DNA from: Actinoalloteichus hoggarensis
GTDB lineage: Bacteria > Actinomycetota > Actinomycetes > Mycobacteriales > Pseudonocardiaceae
Reading direction: 5' to 3'
DNA length: 64,000 nucleotides
Assembly: GCF_002234535.1 (NCBI RefSeq)
Contig: NZ_CP022521.1
Location: 3,472,001 to 3,536,000, forward strand
Positions 52,001 to 58,666 of the stretch are shown one piece after another. The notes below the pieces were generated by a model that did no database searches, was not told the DNA's origin, and was given only the letters and a program-made list of their open reading frames with translations. Position 1 is the first letter of the stretch. Each line of letters starts with the position of its first letter. Both the position numbers and the translations under genes were made by a program.

Positions 52001-55000
52001 AAGCCGCCATGCCTGGTGTAGGACCGGCCGGGGACGCCCGGTTCCGGGTCGTAGCCGCCCGCCACGTCCCAGCCCCGGTCGAGCGGCCACTCCGACACCA
52101 GGTCGGCGCCCGCCGCCACGGCGGCCCACAGGGCCTCGGGGGAGGTCGCCTCGCCGGGGAACCGACAGGCCATCGACACGATCGCCACCGGATCGTCGGC
52201 AGCCGGACCGCCGACGGCGCCGGCCACGTCGTGAAGCACGGCGTCGTCGTCGACGGAGTCCGCGGCCTCGGCGACGTCCTCGGCGGCGAGGTAGGCCGCC
52301 AACGCCGCCGGTGTGGGATGGCTGAACAGGGCCGACACCGGGATGGTACGGCCGACGGCCGTGCCGACCTGGTTACGCAGCTCGACCAGGGCCATCGAGT
52401 CGCAGTTCAGATCCTTGAACCGGCGGTGCGCGTCCACCGGCGACCTGCCGAGGACGGCTTCGAGCAGTCGGACGACGAGTCGCTCCAGCTCGGCGGCGTC
52501 CCGTACGGGCACTCGCGATTCGGCCGGTCGTTCGGCGACCGTGCCGCCCAGCCAGTGCCTACGGCGTCGAAAGGCATAGGTGGGCAGTTCCACCGGTTCC
52601 CCCGCATGCGGCGGGAGCAGGGCCGTCCAGTCCGGGGAGCGCCCTCGGACATGCAGCTGGGCCGCCCCGGACAGGATCCTGGCCACCGCGGGCTCGTCGC
52701 GGCGCAGGGTCCCGACGGCCACGTGCGGCCGGGAGTCCTCGGCCGCCAACGTCTCCTCGATGGCGGGGACCAGCAGCGGATGCGGGCTCGCCTCGACGAA
52801 GACGTCGTGTCCCGACGCGGCGAGAGCCCGGATGCCCGGCGCGAAGCGCACGGTGTTCCGCAGGTTGCGATACCAGTAGTCGGCGTCCAGGTCGGCGCCG
52901 TCGACCCAGTCGCCGGTCGCCGTGGAGAGGAAGCGCACCGGACACCGCCGGGGCGTGATGTCGGCGACGGCGGCCCGAAGCGCCTGTTCCGCCGGTTCCA
53001 CCGCGGCCGAGTGCGAGGCGTACTCGGCGGCGGGCACCCGGCGACAGCGCACGCCCTGCGCGGCGGCGAGGGCCGCGAGATCGTCCAAGGCGGGCCCGGG
53101 GCCCGCCAGCACGATCGCCGTCGGACTGTTCAACGCGGCGATCGACAGTCGCGGGGCCGCCGCCGCGAACCGCTCGCCGTACTCCTGCTCGCTCACGCCG
53201 ACGGCGAGCAGCCCGCCGCCGGAATCGCCGAGGAGATCGGCGGTCACCCGCGCCCGCAGCGCGGCGACCTTCGCGGCGTCCGTCAGCGACAGCGCACCGG
53301 CGACGTAGGCCGCGGCGACCTCGCCCTGCGAATGGCCGATGACGGCATCGGGTTCGACCCCGGCCGCACGCCAGGTCTGCGCCAACGACACCGCCATCGC
53401 GAACAGCGTGGGCTGAAGCACCTCGATCCGTGTCAGATCGGCGGCGCCATCGGCACCGCGCAGCACGTCGAGCAGCGACCAGTCGATGTGCGGGGCCAGG
53501 GCCGCCGCGCAGGCCTCCAGGTGCTCGGCGAACACCGGTACGGTGTCCAGCAGCTCCACCGCCATTCCCGGCCACTGCGCTCCCTGACCGGGGAACACGA
53601 AGACGGTCCGACCGCCGACGTCCGCCTGTCCGGTCACCAGGTTCGCGGCGGGTTCGCCCAGCGCCAGCGCACGGGTCGCCGCCAGCAGCTCCGCTCTGGT
53701 GTCGCCACGCAGCACCGCGCGATGCTCGAAGGCGGTGCGGGTGTCGCGCAGCGCGGCGCCGATCGACTCGGCGGACAGGTCCGTGCGCTCCGTCGCGAAG
53801 GCGGCGAGCCGCTCGGCCTGGGCTCGCAGGGCCTGCGGATCACGGGCGGCGAGCAGCCAGGTGGGCGTCACCAGGCCCGCCGACCTCGGCACTGACCCGC
53901 CCTGCACCGACTGCTCCGGCGCCTGGTCTCCCGGCACGATCGGTGCGTGCCCGGCGGAAGTCCCCTCGGCCGCGCTCCGTGGCTGCCTGCCCCGCGCCGG
54001 TCGAACGGGCGCCGCCGAGATCTCCGGGACGACTTCGGGCGCCGAGTCCGCGAGCACCACGTGACAGTTGGTGCCGCCGATGCCGAAGGAGGACACCCCG
54101 GCCACCCGGCGGGCCCCCCGAGGCCAGTCCGACCGCTCGGTCTGCACACGCAGCCCGAGACCCGGCAGCGAGACGCTCGGAGCGGAGCGCTCGAAGTGCA
54201 ACGAGGGCGGCAGTTCCCCGTGCCGCATCGCGAGCACGGTCTTGAGCAGGCTCGCGATGCCCGCGGCACCTTCCAGATGGCCGATGTTGGTCTTCACGGA
54301 GCCGACGAGCAACGGTGTCTCGGCCGGACGGCTCGTCCCGAGCGCGGCGCCGAGCGCGCCGGCCTCGACGGGGTCGCCGACGCGGGTGCCCGTGCCGTGC
54401 AGCTCCACGTACTGGACCTCGGCGGGGTCGACGCCCGCACGTGCGCAGGCGGTGCGGAGCAGCTCCTCCTGAGCGCTCCCGCTCGGTGCGGTGAGACTCG
54501 CGCCGCCGCCGTCGTTGTTGGTCGCGCTGCCCAGGATCAGTGCGTGCACGACGTCGCCGTCGGACACCGCGTCGGAGAGCCGCTTGAGCACCACGACTCC
54601 GCCGCCCTCACCGCGCACGATCCCGTTCGCCCGGTGATCGAGGGTGTGGCATCGCCCGTCCGGGGACAGCACGCCGAGCGCGGCCAGCGACTCGGTGCTC
54701 TCCGGCGTCAGGTCGAGCTGCACGCCGCCCGCCAACGCCAGGGTGGACTCCCCGGCACGCAGACTCTCGCAGGCCAGGTGCACCGACACCAGGGAGGAGG
54801 ACTGTCCCGTGTCGACGGTGAGGCTCGGCCCGCGCAGCCGCAGGAAGTAGGAGACCCGGTTGGCGATCATGCTGCGATAGAGGCCGACCGGTGCGTATCC
54901 GTCGCGGGCCTCCCGGCCCGCCACGATCCGGTAATCCTCGGCCATCGCGCCGACGAACACCCCCGTCGATCCGCCCGCCAGCGTCGCGGGCAGGACGCCC

Positions 55001-55281
55001 GCGCTTTCCAACGCCTCCCAGCTGAGTTCCAGGACGAGCCGCTGCTGCGGGTCCATCCTGGCGGCCTCGTGGGCGGACAGTCCGAAGAAGGCGGCGTCGA
55101 AACGGTCCACCTCGTCGAGGAATCCCGCCGAGGTGCCCGCCGGGAACCGGTCTTCGGGCGCGGGACGGATCGCCTCCGCGCCGTCGGCCAGCAGCCGCCA
55201 GAAGGCGACCGGATCGGGCGCCTGCGGGAAGCGGCACGACACACCCACGATCGCGATCGGCTCGGATTCTGCCTTGGTCAT
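43075..55281 (-). CDS. PKS A: loading module plus modules 1-2 of the type I polyketide synthase
   Basis: This protein starts the polyketide. From the ATG at 55281 it has 4068 residues. An in-frame ATG at 55305 adds 8 residues (MRGWWFVV) but lacks a ribosome site, while GGTGG lies 9 nt before 55281. The order is KSQ-AT-ACP (residues 1-1020), KS-AT-KR-ACP (1028-2500), KS-AT-KR-ACP (2515-3980), then a C-terminal docking tail ending DEMFELIDRELGLA. The loading KS has DTGQSSS, with Gln160 replacing the catalytic Cys. All three ATs have GHSQGE and YASH, so methylmalonyl-CoA. It lies 59 nt after the 4-ketoreductase gene and 30 nt before the FkbM gene, consistent with one operon. Docking-tail similarity to PKS B suggests hand-over to PKS B. 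Each KR should leave a hydroxyl. Confidence 0.97.
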   Translation of the reverse strand: MTKAESEPIAIVGVSCRFPQAPDPVAFWRLLADGAEAIRPAPEDRFPAGTSAGFLDEVDRFDAAFFGLSAHEAARMDPQQRLVLELSWEALESAGVLPATLAGGSTGVFVGAMAEDYRIVAGREARDGYAPVGLYRSMIANRVSYFLRLRGPSLTVDTGQSSSLVSVHLACESLRAGESTLALAGGVQLDLTPESTESLAALGVLSPDGRCHTLDHRANGIVRGEGGGVVVLKRLSDAVSDGDVVHALILGSATNNDGGGASLTAPSGSAQEELLRTACARAGVDPAEVQYVELHGTGTRVGDPVEAGALGAALGTSRPAETPLLVGSVKTNIGHLEGAAGIASLLKTVLAMRHGELPPSLHFERSAPSVSLPGLGLRVQTERSDWPRGARRVAGVSSFGIGGTNCHVVLADSAPEVVPEISAAPVRPARGRQPRSAAEGTSAGHAPIVPGDQAPEQSVQGGSVPRSAGLVTPTWLLAARDPQALRAQAERLAAFATERTDLSAESIGAALRDTRTAFEHRAVLRGDTRAELLAATRALALGEPAANLVTGQADVGGRTVFVFPGQGAQWPGMAVELLDTVPVFAEHLEACAAALAPHIDWSLLDVLRGADGAADLTRIEVLQPTLFAMAVSLAQTWRAAGVEPDAVIGHSQGEVAAAYVAGALSLTDAAKVAALRARVTADLLGDSGGGLLAVGVSEQEYGERFAAAAPRLSIAALNSPTAIVLAGPGPALDDLAALAAAQGVRCRRVPAAEYASHSAAVEPAEQALRAAVADITPRRCPVRFLSTATGDWVDGADLDADYWYRNLRNTVRFAPGIRALAASGHDVFVEASPHPLLVPAIEETLAAEDSRPHVAVGTLRRDEPAVARILSGAAQLHVRGRSPDWTALLPPHAGEPVELPTYAFRRRRHWLGGTVAERPAESRVPVRDAAELERLVVRLLEAVLGRSPVDAHRRFKDLNCDSMALVELRNQVGTAVGRTIPVSALFSHPTPAALAAYLAAEDVAEAADSVDDDAVLHDVAGAVGGPAADDPVAIVSMACRFPGEATSPEALWAAVAAGADLVSEWPLDRGWDVAGGYDPEPGVPGRSYTRHGGFLDGASGFDADFFEVSPREASAMDPQQRLLLETSWEAVERAGLAPTSLHGTDTGVFVGTMTQEYGARLHEADDDSGGYTLTGSAASVASGRIAYTLGLSGPSMTVDTACSSSLVALHLAVRALRQGECSMALVGGATVMATPGVFVEFSRQRGLAPDGRCKAFAEGADGTGWSEGVGVLVVERLSDARRLGHPVLAVVRGSAVNSDGASNGLTAPNGAAQERVIRRALADAGLAAHDVAAVEAHGTGTVLGDPIEAQALLATYGRDRPAGRPLWLGSLKSNIGHTQAAAGVAGVIKMVEAMRHGVLPKTLHVDAPSSHVDWDSGAVRLLTEPVSWDGGDRPRRAGVSSFGISGTNAHVILEEAPQLASSPEPKPSARHSETRQPTVESTDEAAVVPWLLSARSPAALAAQADRLAAFVSGEPEYDPADVGWSLATTRSVLDHRMVIVGAGRRELLAGLTEPVADVVRAGAAGRVVLVFPGQGSQWVGMGRELLACSPVFAARFGECVDALGEWVDFAPLAALGDEVLLSRVDVVQPLLFAVLVSLAAVWESFGVVPDAVVGHSQGEIAAAVVAGGLSLADGARVVCVRSRLIAQTLAGHGGMYSVAEAVDAVRARVTGEFDGRVSVAAVNGPASVVVSGDPTALAEFAARCEADGVRARRIPVDYASHSAQVERIEHDLPAALDGITPRGGSVRFFSTVTGDWLDTAELTPEYWYRSLRQTVRFHPAITALVDQGYTGFVESSPHPVLTMAIQETLDAVDADQPAWVTGTLRRDDGGPRRLYDSLAQAWTRGHPVDWTPAFGDHARRVPLPTYPFQHSRYWLTSRPAAPREPTGTEWGYRVDWQPLTTGDAVRLAGTWLLVHLGADAGGAAAGLAEHGATVRTVSWDGHGDLAESLRAAVDPDEPPAGVLLLFGAADGRPRPLAAGAAVTTRLLRALASAEIDAPLWCVTRGAVAADDTDRLVDPDQAAVWGLGRVAALEHPRRWGGLIDLPVAGDGDGANPLAAALSRTDGEDQIAIRAAGTFGRRLVRAPLSAAAARPRGPHGTVLVTGGTGALGAHLARRLAEGGAEHLVLVGRRGAEAAGVDELVAELTEAGTEVTVAACDVADRASVAALAERLTAAGTPVRSLVHAAGIGPLEPLSELGEDSLDDVFAAKVGGLHNLDEAFDLAGMDDVLLFSSISAVWGVADHAAYAAANAYLDAFALRRAADGAPVRSIAWGPWGGGAGMIPAALADTLRRRGVPVLDPAAAVRFLDRADDTADPVTIVAEVDWPRFLPVFTSARPAPLFSAFDGELDGGRDHTEPTRSRDGGLRADLVGRSASERGRMLLDLVRRHTAAVLGRPGHDALDARRAFTELGFDSLTAVELRNRLTKATGLRLPTTLVYDHPSPSELARLLETELVADAAAAPATTAPRPTEPAHAVDAAEPIAIVAMSCRLPGGLRSPEELWEFVAAGGDAIGGFPLDRGWDLGALFSRDQRARGRSYVREGGFLQDVAGFDAGFFGISPREALAMDPQQRLLLETAWEALERGGIDPRSLRGSRSGVFVGLAEQYYGSVLRRDESADESYAVTGEAASIASGRIAYVLGAEGPALTVDTACSSSLVALHLAVRALRAGECGLALAGAAMVMSTPSQFTGFSRQRGLAPDGRCKAFAEAADGFALAEGAGMLVLQTLSAARRDGHPVLAVVRGSAVNSDGASNGLTAPNGPSQQRVIRAALADAGLAPSEVDAVEAHGTGTRLGDPIEAQALLATYGRDRAEDRPLWLGSVKSNIGHTQTVAGLAGVIKMVEAMRHGVLPTTMHVDAPTSRVDWDSGAVRLLTEPRDWPATGAPRRAGVSAFGISGTNAHVLLEQAPEDFEPASDPQQAPDPVPSTSDPAAVVPWLLSARSPAALRAQAGLLAEHVEARPDLSPVDLGHSLVRSRSAFECRAVVVGAERDELLAGLAAVDAAMTAGPAGRSALVFPGQGSQWVGMGRELLACSPVFAARFGECVEALGEWVDFAPLAALGDEVLLSRVDVVQPLLFAVLVSLASVWESFGVVPDAVVGHSQGEIAAAVVAGGLSLADGARVVCVRSRLIAQTLAGHGGMYSVALPEDGIRDRLTGFASLSVAAVNGPSSVVVSGDPTELAEFAARCEADGVRARPIPVDYASHSVHVERIATDLPTALAGITPRSSEVGFFSTVTGDWLDTAELTPEYWYRNLRQTVRFHSAITALTDHGYTGFVESSPHPVLTLPVQETLDAADLPDPDGILVTGTLRRDDGGLRRLYDSLGQAWTRGYAVDWTPAFGDHPRRVPLPTYPFQRARYWPAVAAPADPVDSWRYRVAWPRVDVAAPETGGTWLLVGPDPDDPLTQACADRLEHRGTTVVRLDAGGADRAGLAERLRTASAGLDLRGVLSTLAVDDRPDPVEPALRRGLTGTLRLTQALLDTDLTAALWTVTRSAVAVAEEPVAHPEQAAAWGLGVVASLDLPDRWGGLIDLPAEPTEADLDLLCAAVSGAGAEDQLAVRADGLHARRLVRAAGLAAAPWTPRGTIVITGGTGALGAHTARWLAAHGAEHLVLTSRRGADAPGAAALADELTALGARVTLAACDVADRDAVAGLLDSLPGRPTAIVHAAGVVDTEVPLTELGLGELADLFGAKVAGAEHLDALTRDLDLDAFVLFSSGAGVWGNTGQAGYAAANACLDALAHRRHALGLPAASLSWGAWAGGGMVDEQVADRLRQRGVPAMAPELAVTAVAAAVGSGLPHLVLADLDWARFAPAYTMARPRPLVGDLPEVRALADTDAGSDGGTRDGGDAVSGENDRTDFVTTLAGLGPAERRRRLVDLVATAAADVLGHDGALTGPGRQTFRELGFDSVTAVDFRNRLGAVVGRRLPATLVFDFPTPTALADQLLATVITPEERPDVRDPLAELDRFERGLTETPPTAAERAALAGRLEALLHRWAAPAESEPATAADPLDAATDDEMFELIDRELGLA
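43078..47734 (-). other. PKS module 2: KS-AT(methylmalonyl)-KR-ACP-docking
   Basis: The KS is at about 47720-46470 (DTACSSS). The AT is at about 46140-45190 with GHSQGE and DYASH. The KR (about 45060-43730) lacks LDD and has [15 protein letters not shown], Trp without His, the A1-type fingerprint. The ACP is at about 43560-43340 with GFDSVTAVDFRN, followed by a docking tail of about 75 residues. A hydroxyl remains. Confidence 0.9.
45733..46126 (-). repeat. 394-bp near-identical AT repeat, module 2 copy
   Basis: It matches 50185-50578 over its full length without gaps. I count about four mismatches (two near 45911-45915, one near 46027, one near 46117). It covers the AT segment from the first [16 protein letters not shown] motif through GHSQGE. 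Synonymous positions are also identical, which points to recent conversion between modules 1 and 2. Confidence 0.9.
47735..52214 (-). other. PKS module 1: KS-AT(methylmalonyl)-KR-ACP
   Basis: The KS is at about 52190-50930 (DTACSSS). The AT is at about 50580-49640 with GHSQGE and DYASH. The KR (about 49500-48160) lacks LDD and has AVWGVADHAAYAAAN, the Trp plus His pattern of A2-type KRs. The ACP is at about 48060-47820 with GFDSL. No DH, so a hydroxyl remains. Confidence 0.9.
50185..50578 (-). repeat. 394-bp near-identical AT repeat, module 1 copy
   Basis: Partner of 45733-46126, with the same length and phase. Shorter, more diverged relatives of the same segment occur in the methylmalonyl ATs of module 3 (about 38290-38700) and module 10 (about 2550-2890). 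Confidence 0.9.
52215..55281 (-). other. Loading module: KSQ-AT(methylmalonyl)-ACP
   Basis: The KSQ (about 55245-53990) has Gln (codon 54804-54802) in place of Cys but keeps HGTGT and NIGHLEGAAG. Such domains decarboxylate the malonyl-type unit on the adjacent ACP. The AT (about 53600-52740) has GHSQGE and EYASH, predicting methylmalonyl-CoA and so a propionyl starter after decarboxylation. The ACP (about 52490-52290) has LNCDSM where extender ACPs have LGFDSL. Confidence 0.93.
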
Positions 55282-55340
55282 GACGACGAACCACCATCCA
55301 CGCATGCCGCGGGCCCGGAACCGAGCCGCGCGATCGGCTG

Positions 55341-56120
55341 TCAGCTCTGCTGTAGGGAGGGGACCGCTCCGCCCGCGGTCTCGGCCGCGACGTAGCGTTC
55401 GACGAGCTCTCGCAGGTAGGACTCCCCGAAGTCCAGGTCGCCCCAGCCGGGGACCAGCGACCGCAGCAGCTCGGTGGAGACCTGTGTGCGCATGCCGGGG
55501 CCGTCGACGAATCGCTTCGTCGCGGTGACGCCGAGCCTCGTCTCGATCTCGGCCACGATGCGTTCGATCGGGATCGGCGTGCCGGAGGCGACGTTGACGA
55601 TCCGGCGGTTCACCCCGGCGGTCAGCAGGCCGTCCAGCGCCAGCACCAGATGGCGGACGTCGAGCAGGTCGCGGTGGTGACCTCGGTAGACGGTGGCGGT
55701 GCCCGAGCGCACCTGAGCGACCAGGCTCGGCAGCAGCTGGTGTGCGGGCTGTCCCGACCCGACGAGATGGGTGGAGCGGACCACCAGCCAGTCGACGTCC
55801 TCACGGGAGACGACGGCCTCCAGGCCCAGCTTGTGCCTGCCGTAGGCGGACACCGGGAACACCGGGCCGTCCTCGGTCCCCGGGGAGTCCGCCGCGCCGT
55901 AAAGGGCATGCGAGCTGGTCGAGAAGATCACGACCTTGCCACCGGTGTCCCGGCCTCGGCGGATGACGTCGTAGACCAGTTCGGCTTCGCGATCCAGGCT
56001 CTCCAGCGGCGTGCGGCCCGTGGAGCTGACTCCGGCGGCGATCGCGATCACTCCCGGATGACGGGCGCCGAAGGCGGCGCGCAGGTGCCGGGCAAGGAAG
56101 CCGTCGCCGACGATCTCCAT
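55341..56120 (-). CDS. Extended-SDR NDP-hexose 4-ketoreductase-like protein
   Basis: Likely reduces the 4-keto group of a dTDP-4-keto-2,6-dideoxyhexose, the last step before glycosyl transfer. The protein has 259 residues from the ATG at 56120, which overlaps the upstream stop as TGATG. Upstream in-frame starts would run into the neighbouring gene. The N-terminal nucleotide-binding loop reads MEIVGDGFLARHL, a shortened GxxGFxx form. The catalytic YGRHK (Tyr and Lys) is near residue 100, and STSSHALYG precedes it. The length and compact N-terminus resemble UrdR/LanR-type 4-ketoreductases of D-olivose pathways. It could instead act as an epimerase or other dehydratase of the same superfamily. 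It lies 59 nt before PKS A. Confidence 0.75.
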   Translation of the reverse strand: MEIVGDGFLARHLRAAFGARHPGVIAIAAGVSSTGRTPLESLDREAELVYDVIRRGRDTGGKVVIFSTSSHALYGAADSPGTEDGPVFPVSAYGRHKLGLEAVVSREDVDWLVVRSTHLVGSGQPAHQLLPSLVAQVRSGTATVYRGHHRDLLDVRHLVLALDGLLTAGVNRRIVNVASGTPIPIERIVAEIETRLGVTATKRFVDGPGMRTQVSTELLRSLVPGWGDLDFGESYLRELVERYVAAETAGGAVPSLQQS

Positions 56121-57130
56121 CACTGTCCCGTCTCGTCCTGGACCGGCACCCGCGCGGCGGTCGCACGAATCCGGTCGACCAGCTCCATGTTCCGGATCGA
56201 GGCGACGCACCAGGGCTGTTCCTCGGGATGGGCCGCACTGCGCCCGGCCGAGGCGGCGGCGGCGAACGAGCGCACCGAGTTGGCGAACTGGTGGTCGGCG
56301 GCGAGCAGACGCTCCTCGGTGCGGTCCTGGCCCTCGATGCGCAGCCGGGGCTGCCAGGCGGGCGGCGGGGTGAACGCCCGGTCGAGGTGCAGGCGGGCGG
56401 CACTGCCCCAGATCGAGTAGAAGGAGCCGTAGGCATGCTCGAAGCCGAACTCGAGCGAGGCCGTCACACCGCTCGACGAGACCAGTAAGGCCTGACCGCC
56501 GATGTCCACGCCGGTCACGCTACTGCAGCGCAACACCGCTCCGACGACCGTCAGCTCGTCACCGAGCAGCAGCTGAGCGGCGCGGATCGGGTACACGCCG
56601 GTGTCCAGGAGCGCACCGCCGCCGAGGTCCGGCGCGTACCGGATGTCGGTGGACGGCAGCGGCGGGATGCAGAACGCCGCGCGCAGGGACCTCGGCGTGC
56701 CGAGCCTGCCCTCGGCCACCACCTCCCGCACCCGCGCGTGCTGTGCATGGTGGACGAACATCGAGTTCTCGCGGACGACGAGGCCGAGTTCGGCACCCAG
56801 CGCGATCAGTTCGCGGGCCTCGGCGGCGGTGGTCGCCATCGGCTTCTCGGTGAGCAGGTGACGCCCGGAGCGCAGCACCTCGGCGCCCCAGCTCAGGTGC
56901 AGCGACGGGGGCAGCGGCAGATAGACGGCCTCCACCTCCGGGTGTGCGAGCAGCCCCGCGTAGTCGGTGGCCGCGCAGTCGAAACGGTCCGCGAAGGTAC
57001 GGGCCTTCGCCGGGTCCCGGCTCGCGACGGCGACGATCTCGATGCCCGGCTCGGCCTCGAAGGCGGGCAGGGTCCGCTTCCAGGCGATCGCCGAGCAGCC
57101 CAGCACGCCGATGCCGAGTCGCCCGCTCAT
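56120..57130 (-). CDS. NDP-hexose 3-ketoreductase (Gfo/Idh/MocA family), first copy
   Basis: Predicted to reduce the 3-keto group left by 2,3-dehydration, giving a 2,6-dideoxy sugar. The protein has 336 residues from the ATG at 57130. This start overlaps the 2,3-dehydratase stop as ATGA, so translation is coupled, and it removes an N-terminal extension lying inside that gene. The Rossmann motif GVLGCSAIAWKR is at residues 7-18, the family EKP motif (LLTEKPMAT) near residue 95, and GGGALLDTGVYPI near 170. TylC1, UrdT and LanT are relatives of this type. A paralogue lies at 62690-63694. Stereochemistry of reduction (olivose- or digitoxose-type) cannot be read from the sequence. Confidence 0.88.
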   Translation of the reverse strand: MSGRLGIGVLGCSAIAWKRTLPAFEAEPGIEIVAVASRDPAKARTFADRFDCAATDYAGLLAHPEVEAVYLPLPPSLHLSWGAEVLRSGRHLLTEKPMATTAAEARELIALGAELGLVVRENSMFVHHAQHARVREVVAEGRLGTPRSLRAAFCIPPLPSTDIRYAPDLGGGALLDTGVYPIRAAQLLLGDELTVVGAVLRCSSVTGVDIGGQALLVSSSGVTASLEFGFEHAYGSFYSIWGSAARLHLDRAFTPPPAWQPRLRIEGQDRTEERLLAADHQFANSVRSFAAAASAGRSAAHPEEQPWCVASIRNMELVDRIRATAARVPVQDETGQ

Positions 57131-58536
57131 CGCAGCCCCCGCATGCAGGCGATCAGGCTGCGGGCCTGGACGTTGACGTAGTGGCTGTGCTGGAGCAGCC
57201 TGCCGGTCTGATGCAGGGTGAGCCAGCGGAAGTCCGGCCAGACGTCGTCCGGGAAGTCCTCGTCCACCTGGATGACCAGGTATCGGTTGCGCGCCTCGTA
57301 GAAGCGCCCGCCCTCCTCCGACATCTCGGTGTCGAACAGGACGTCCTCCGGTCTGGCGGCGAGGACGACGTCCAGGAACGGCGGCCGCTCCGCCTGCGAC
57401 AGGTGCGCGTAGTTCTCCGGGGTGCACTGCACGGTGGGCGCCAGCTCGACGACGTCGAGGTATCCGGGCTCCACTCTGGCGTTGAACAGGGCGTGTAGGA
57501 CGCCGTCCACCCGTTTCACCAGCAGGGCGATCACGCCGCGCCCGTGGGGGGCGATCAGCGGCTGGCTCCACGAGTCGACCTCCCGACTGTCGGTGCTCAC
57601 GTCGACCGCGATGATCCGGAAGTACAGGCCGCGTTCGTGTGCGATGACGTCCTCGGTACGGGTCCACGACCGGACCGAGGCCAGTGGCATGGGCCGGGTG
57701 TGCAGCTGATACTCGGCCTGTCGGGTGGTGATCCAGCTCAGCATCTCGGTCTCGGTGAGCAGGCTGCCCCAGTCGTCACCCGGTGACAGCCCGTCGGCGG
57801 GAGCGCAGGAGAGCACCGTCCGGGTGTCCATGTTCACCAGGTTGTCGATGCGCAGCATCTCCTGGATCTGGCCGAAGGTCAGCCAGCGGAAGTCGTCGAG
57901 CAGCGGCACGTCGTCGGTGGTCTGCACGATCATGTTCCGGTTCCGCTTGCGGTAGAACCAGGAGCCCTGTTCGGACTGGAGCACGTCGGTCAGCACGTCG
58001 GCGGGCGGCGGATCACGGAAGTACGCCAGATACGGCACCTCGCGACCGCGATGCACTCCGCTGTAGTTGCTCCAGGTGGCCTGCACCGTCGGGGAGAGCT
58101 GGACGCCGTCGAGATTGCCCGGCTCCGACTTCGCCTGCATCAGGCAGTGCAGTACTCCGTCGAACTCCTTGACCAGGATGCCGAGGATGCCGATCTCCGG
58201 CTGGTTGATGATCGGTTGGGACCAGGATCGGACGGTGCCGAAATCGGTCTCCACCGCAAGACCCTGGATGGAGAAGAATCGTCCGCTGTCGTGCCGGAGA
58301 TCGCCGGTATCGTCCTCGAAATGCCAGTTCCGCATGGCGCCGAAAGGAATTCTGCTCACTCGGTGGTTCTGGGCTCCGCGTTTGTCGGCGATCCAGTCGA
58401 GCACGTCAGGAAGGCCGCCGGACACGCCGGACACGACCGCATAGGACTGCTCCACCGACCACGGCCTGCGCGGATCGGCGAATCGCAACGCGGGGCCCTT
58501 GAATTCACCGGCACCGGTGGAGACTCCGTTCACCAC
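57127..58536 (-). CDS. NDP-hexose 2,3-dehydratase, first copy
   Basis: Removes the 2-hydroxyl of dTDP-4-keto-6-deoxyglucose, the committed step to 2,6-dideoxy sugars. The protein has 469 residues, typical of TylX3/EvaA/UrdS-type enzymes. The start is GTG at 58536, preceded by AAGGAAGGGG. Family features occur twice: VxSWSQP(I/L)I and a run from WFYRKRNRNMIVQ to FRWLTFGQ in the first half, and RFYEARNRYLVIQ to FRWLTLHQ plus VNVQARSLIAC in the second. This shows the internal duplication known for the family. The gene is the first on the minus strand from the divergent region and overlaps the next gene by 4 nt. A second, partial copy lies at the right edge. Confidence 0.92.
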   Translation of the reverse strand: MVNGVSTGAGEFKGPALRFADPRRPWSVEQSYAVVSGVSGGLPDVLDWIADKRGAQNHRVSRIPFGAMRNWHFEDDTGDLRHDSGRFFSIQGLAVETDFGTVRSWSQPIINQPEIGILGILVKEFDGVLHCLMQAKSEPGNLDGVQLSPTVQATWSNYSGVHRGREVPYLAYFRDPPPADVLTDVLQSEQGSWFYRKRNRNMIVQTTDDVPLLDDFRWLTFGQIQEMLRIDNLVNMDTRTVLSCAPADGLSPGDDWGSLLTETEMLSWITTRQAEYQLHTRPMPLASVRSWTRTEDVIAHERGLYFRIIAVDVSTDSREVDSWSQPLIAPHGRGVIALLVKRVDGVLHALFNARVEPGYLDVVELAPTVQCTPENYAHLSQAERPPFLDVVLAARPEDVLFDTEMSEEGGRFYEARNRYLVIQVDEDFPDDVWPDFRWLTLHQTGRLLQHSHYVNVQARSLIACMRGLR

Positions 58537-58666
58537 GGGCCCCTTCCTTCGGACATAGGGCGACCGGGCCGACAGTAGCGGCGCTCGATTGGCATTTTCC
58601 TCAACGCGGGACTGGCACCGTTCGCGGCAGGATTCGACGTTCGCCGCCGAGGTCAGGGACGGTCAT
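58537..58666. promoter_or_regulatory. Divergent intergenic region between 2,3-dehydratase and thioesterase genes
   Basis: These 130 nt separate the minus-strand sugar/PKS unit from the plus-strand thioesterase/exporter unit, so promoters for both are expected here. An A/T-richer patch lies at about 58588-58606. No certain -35/-10 boxes or operator repeats were recognised. Confidence 0.55.
58655..58659 (+). promoter_or_regulatory. Ribosome binding site fixing the thioesterase start
   Basis: AGGGA lies 7 nt before the ATG at 58667. This favours that start over the in-frame TTG at 58589, which would add 26 residues outside the family's usual length. Confidence 0.55.

Noticed and set aside
55282-55305. 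Start of PKS A at the upstream ATG 55305
   Set aside because: No ribosome site precedes it, and the extra residues MRGWWFVV are not typical. The ATG at 55281 has GGTGG 9 nt upstream.
58589-58666. TTG start giving a longer thioesterase
   Set aside because: The ATG at 58667 has a well-placed AGGGA and yields the usual family length.
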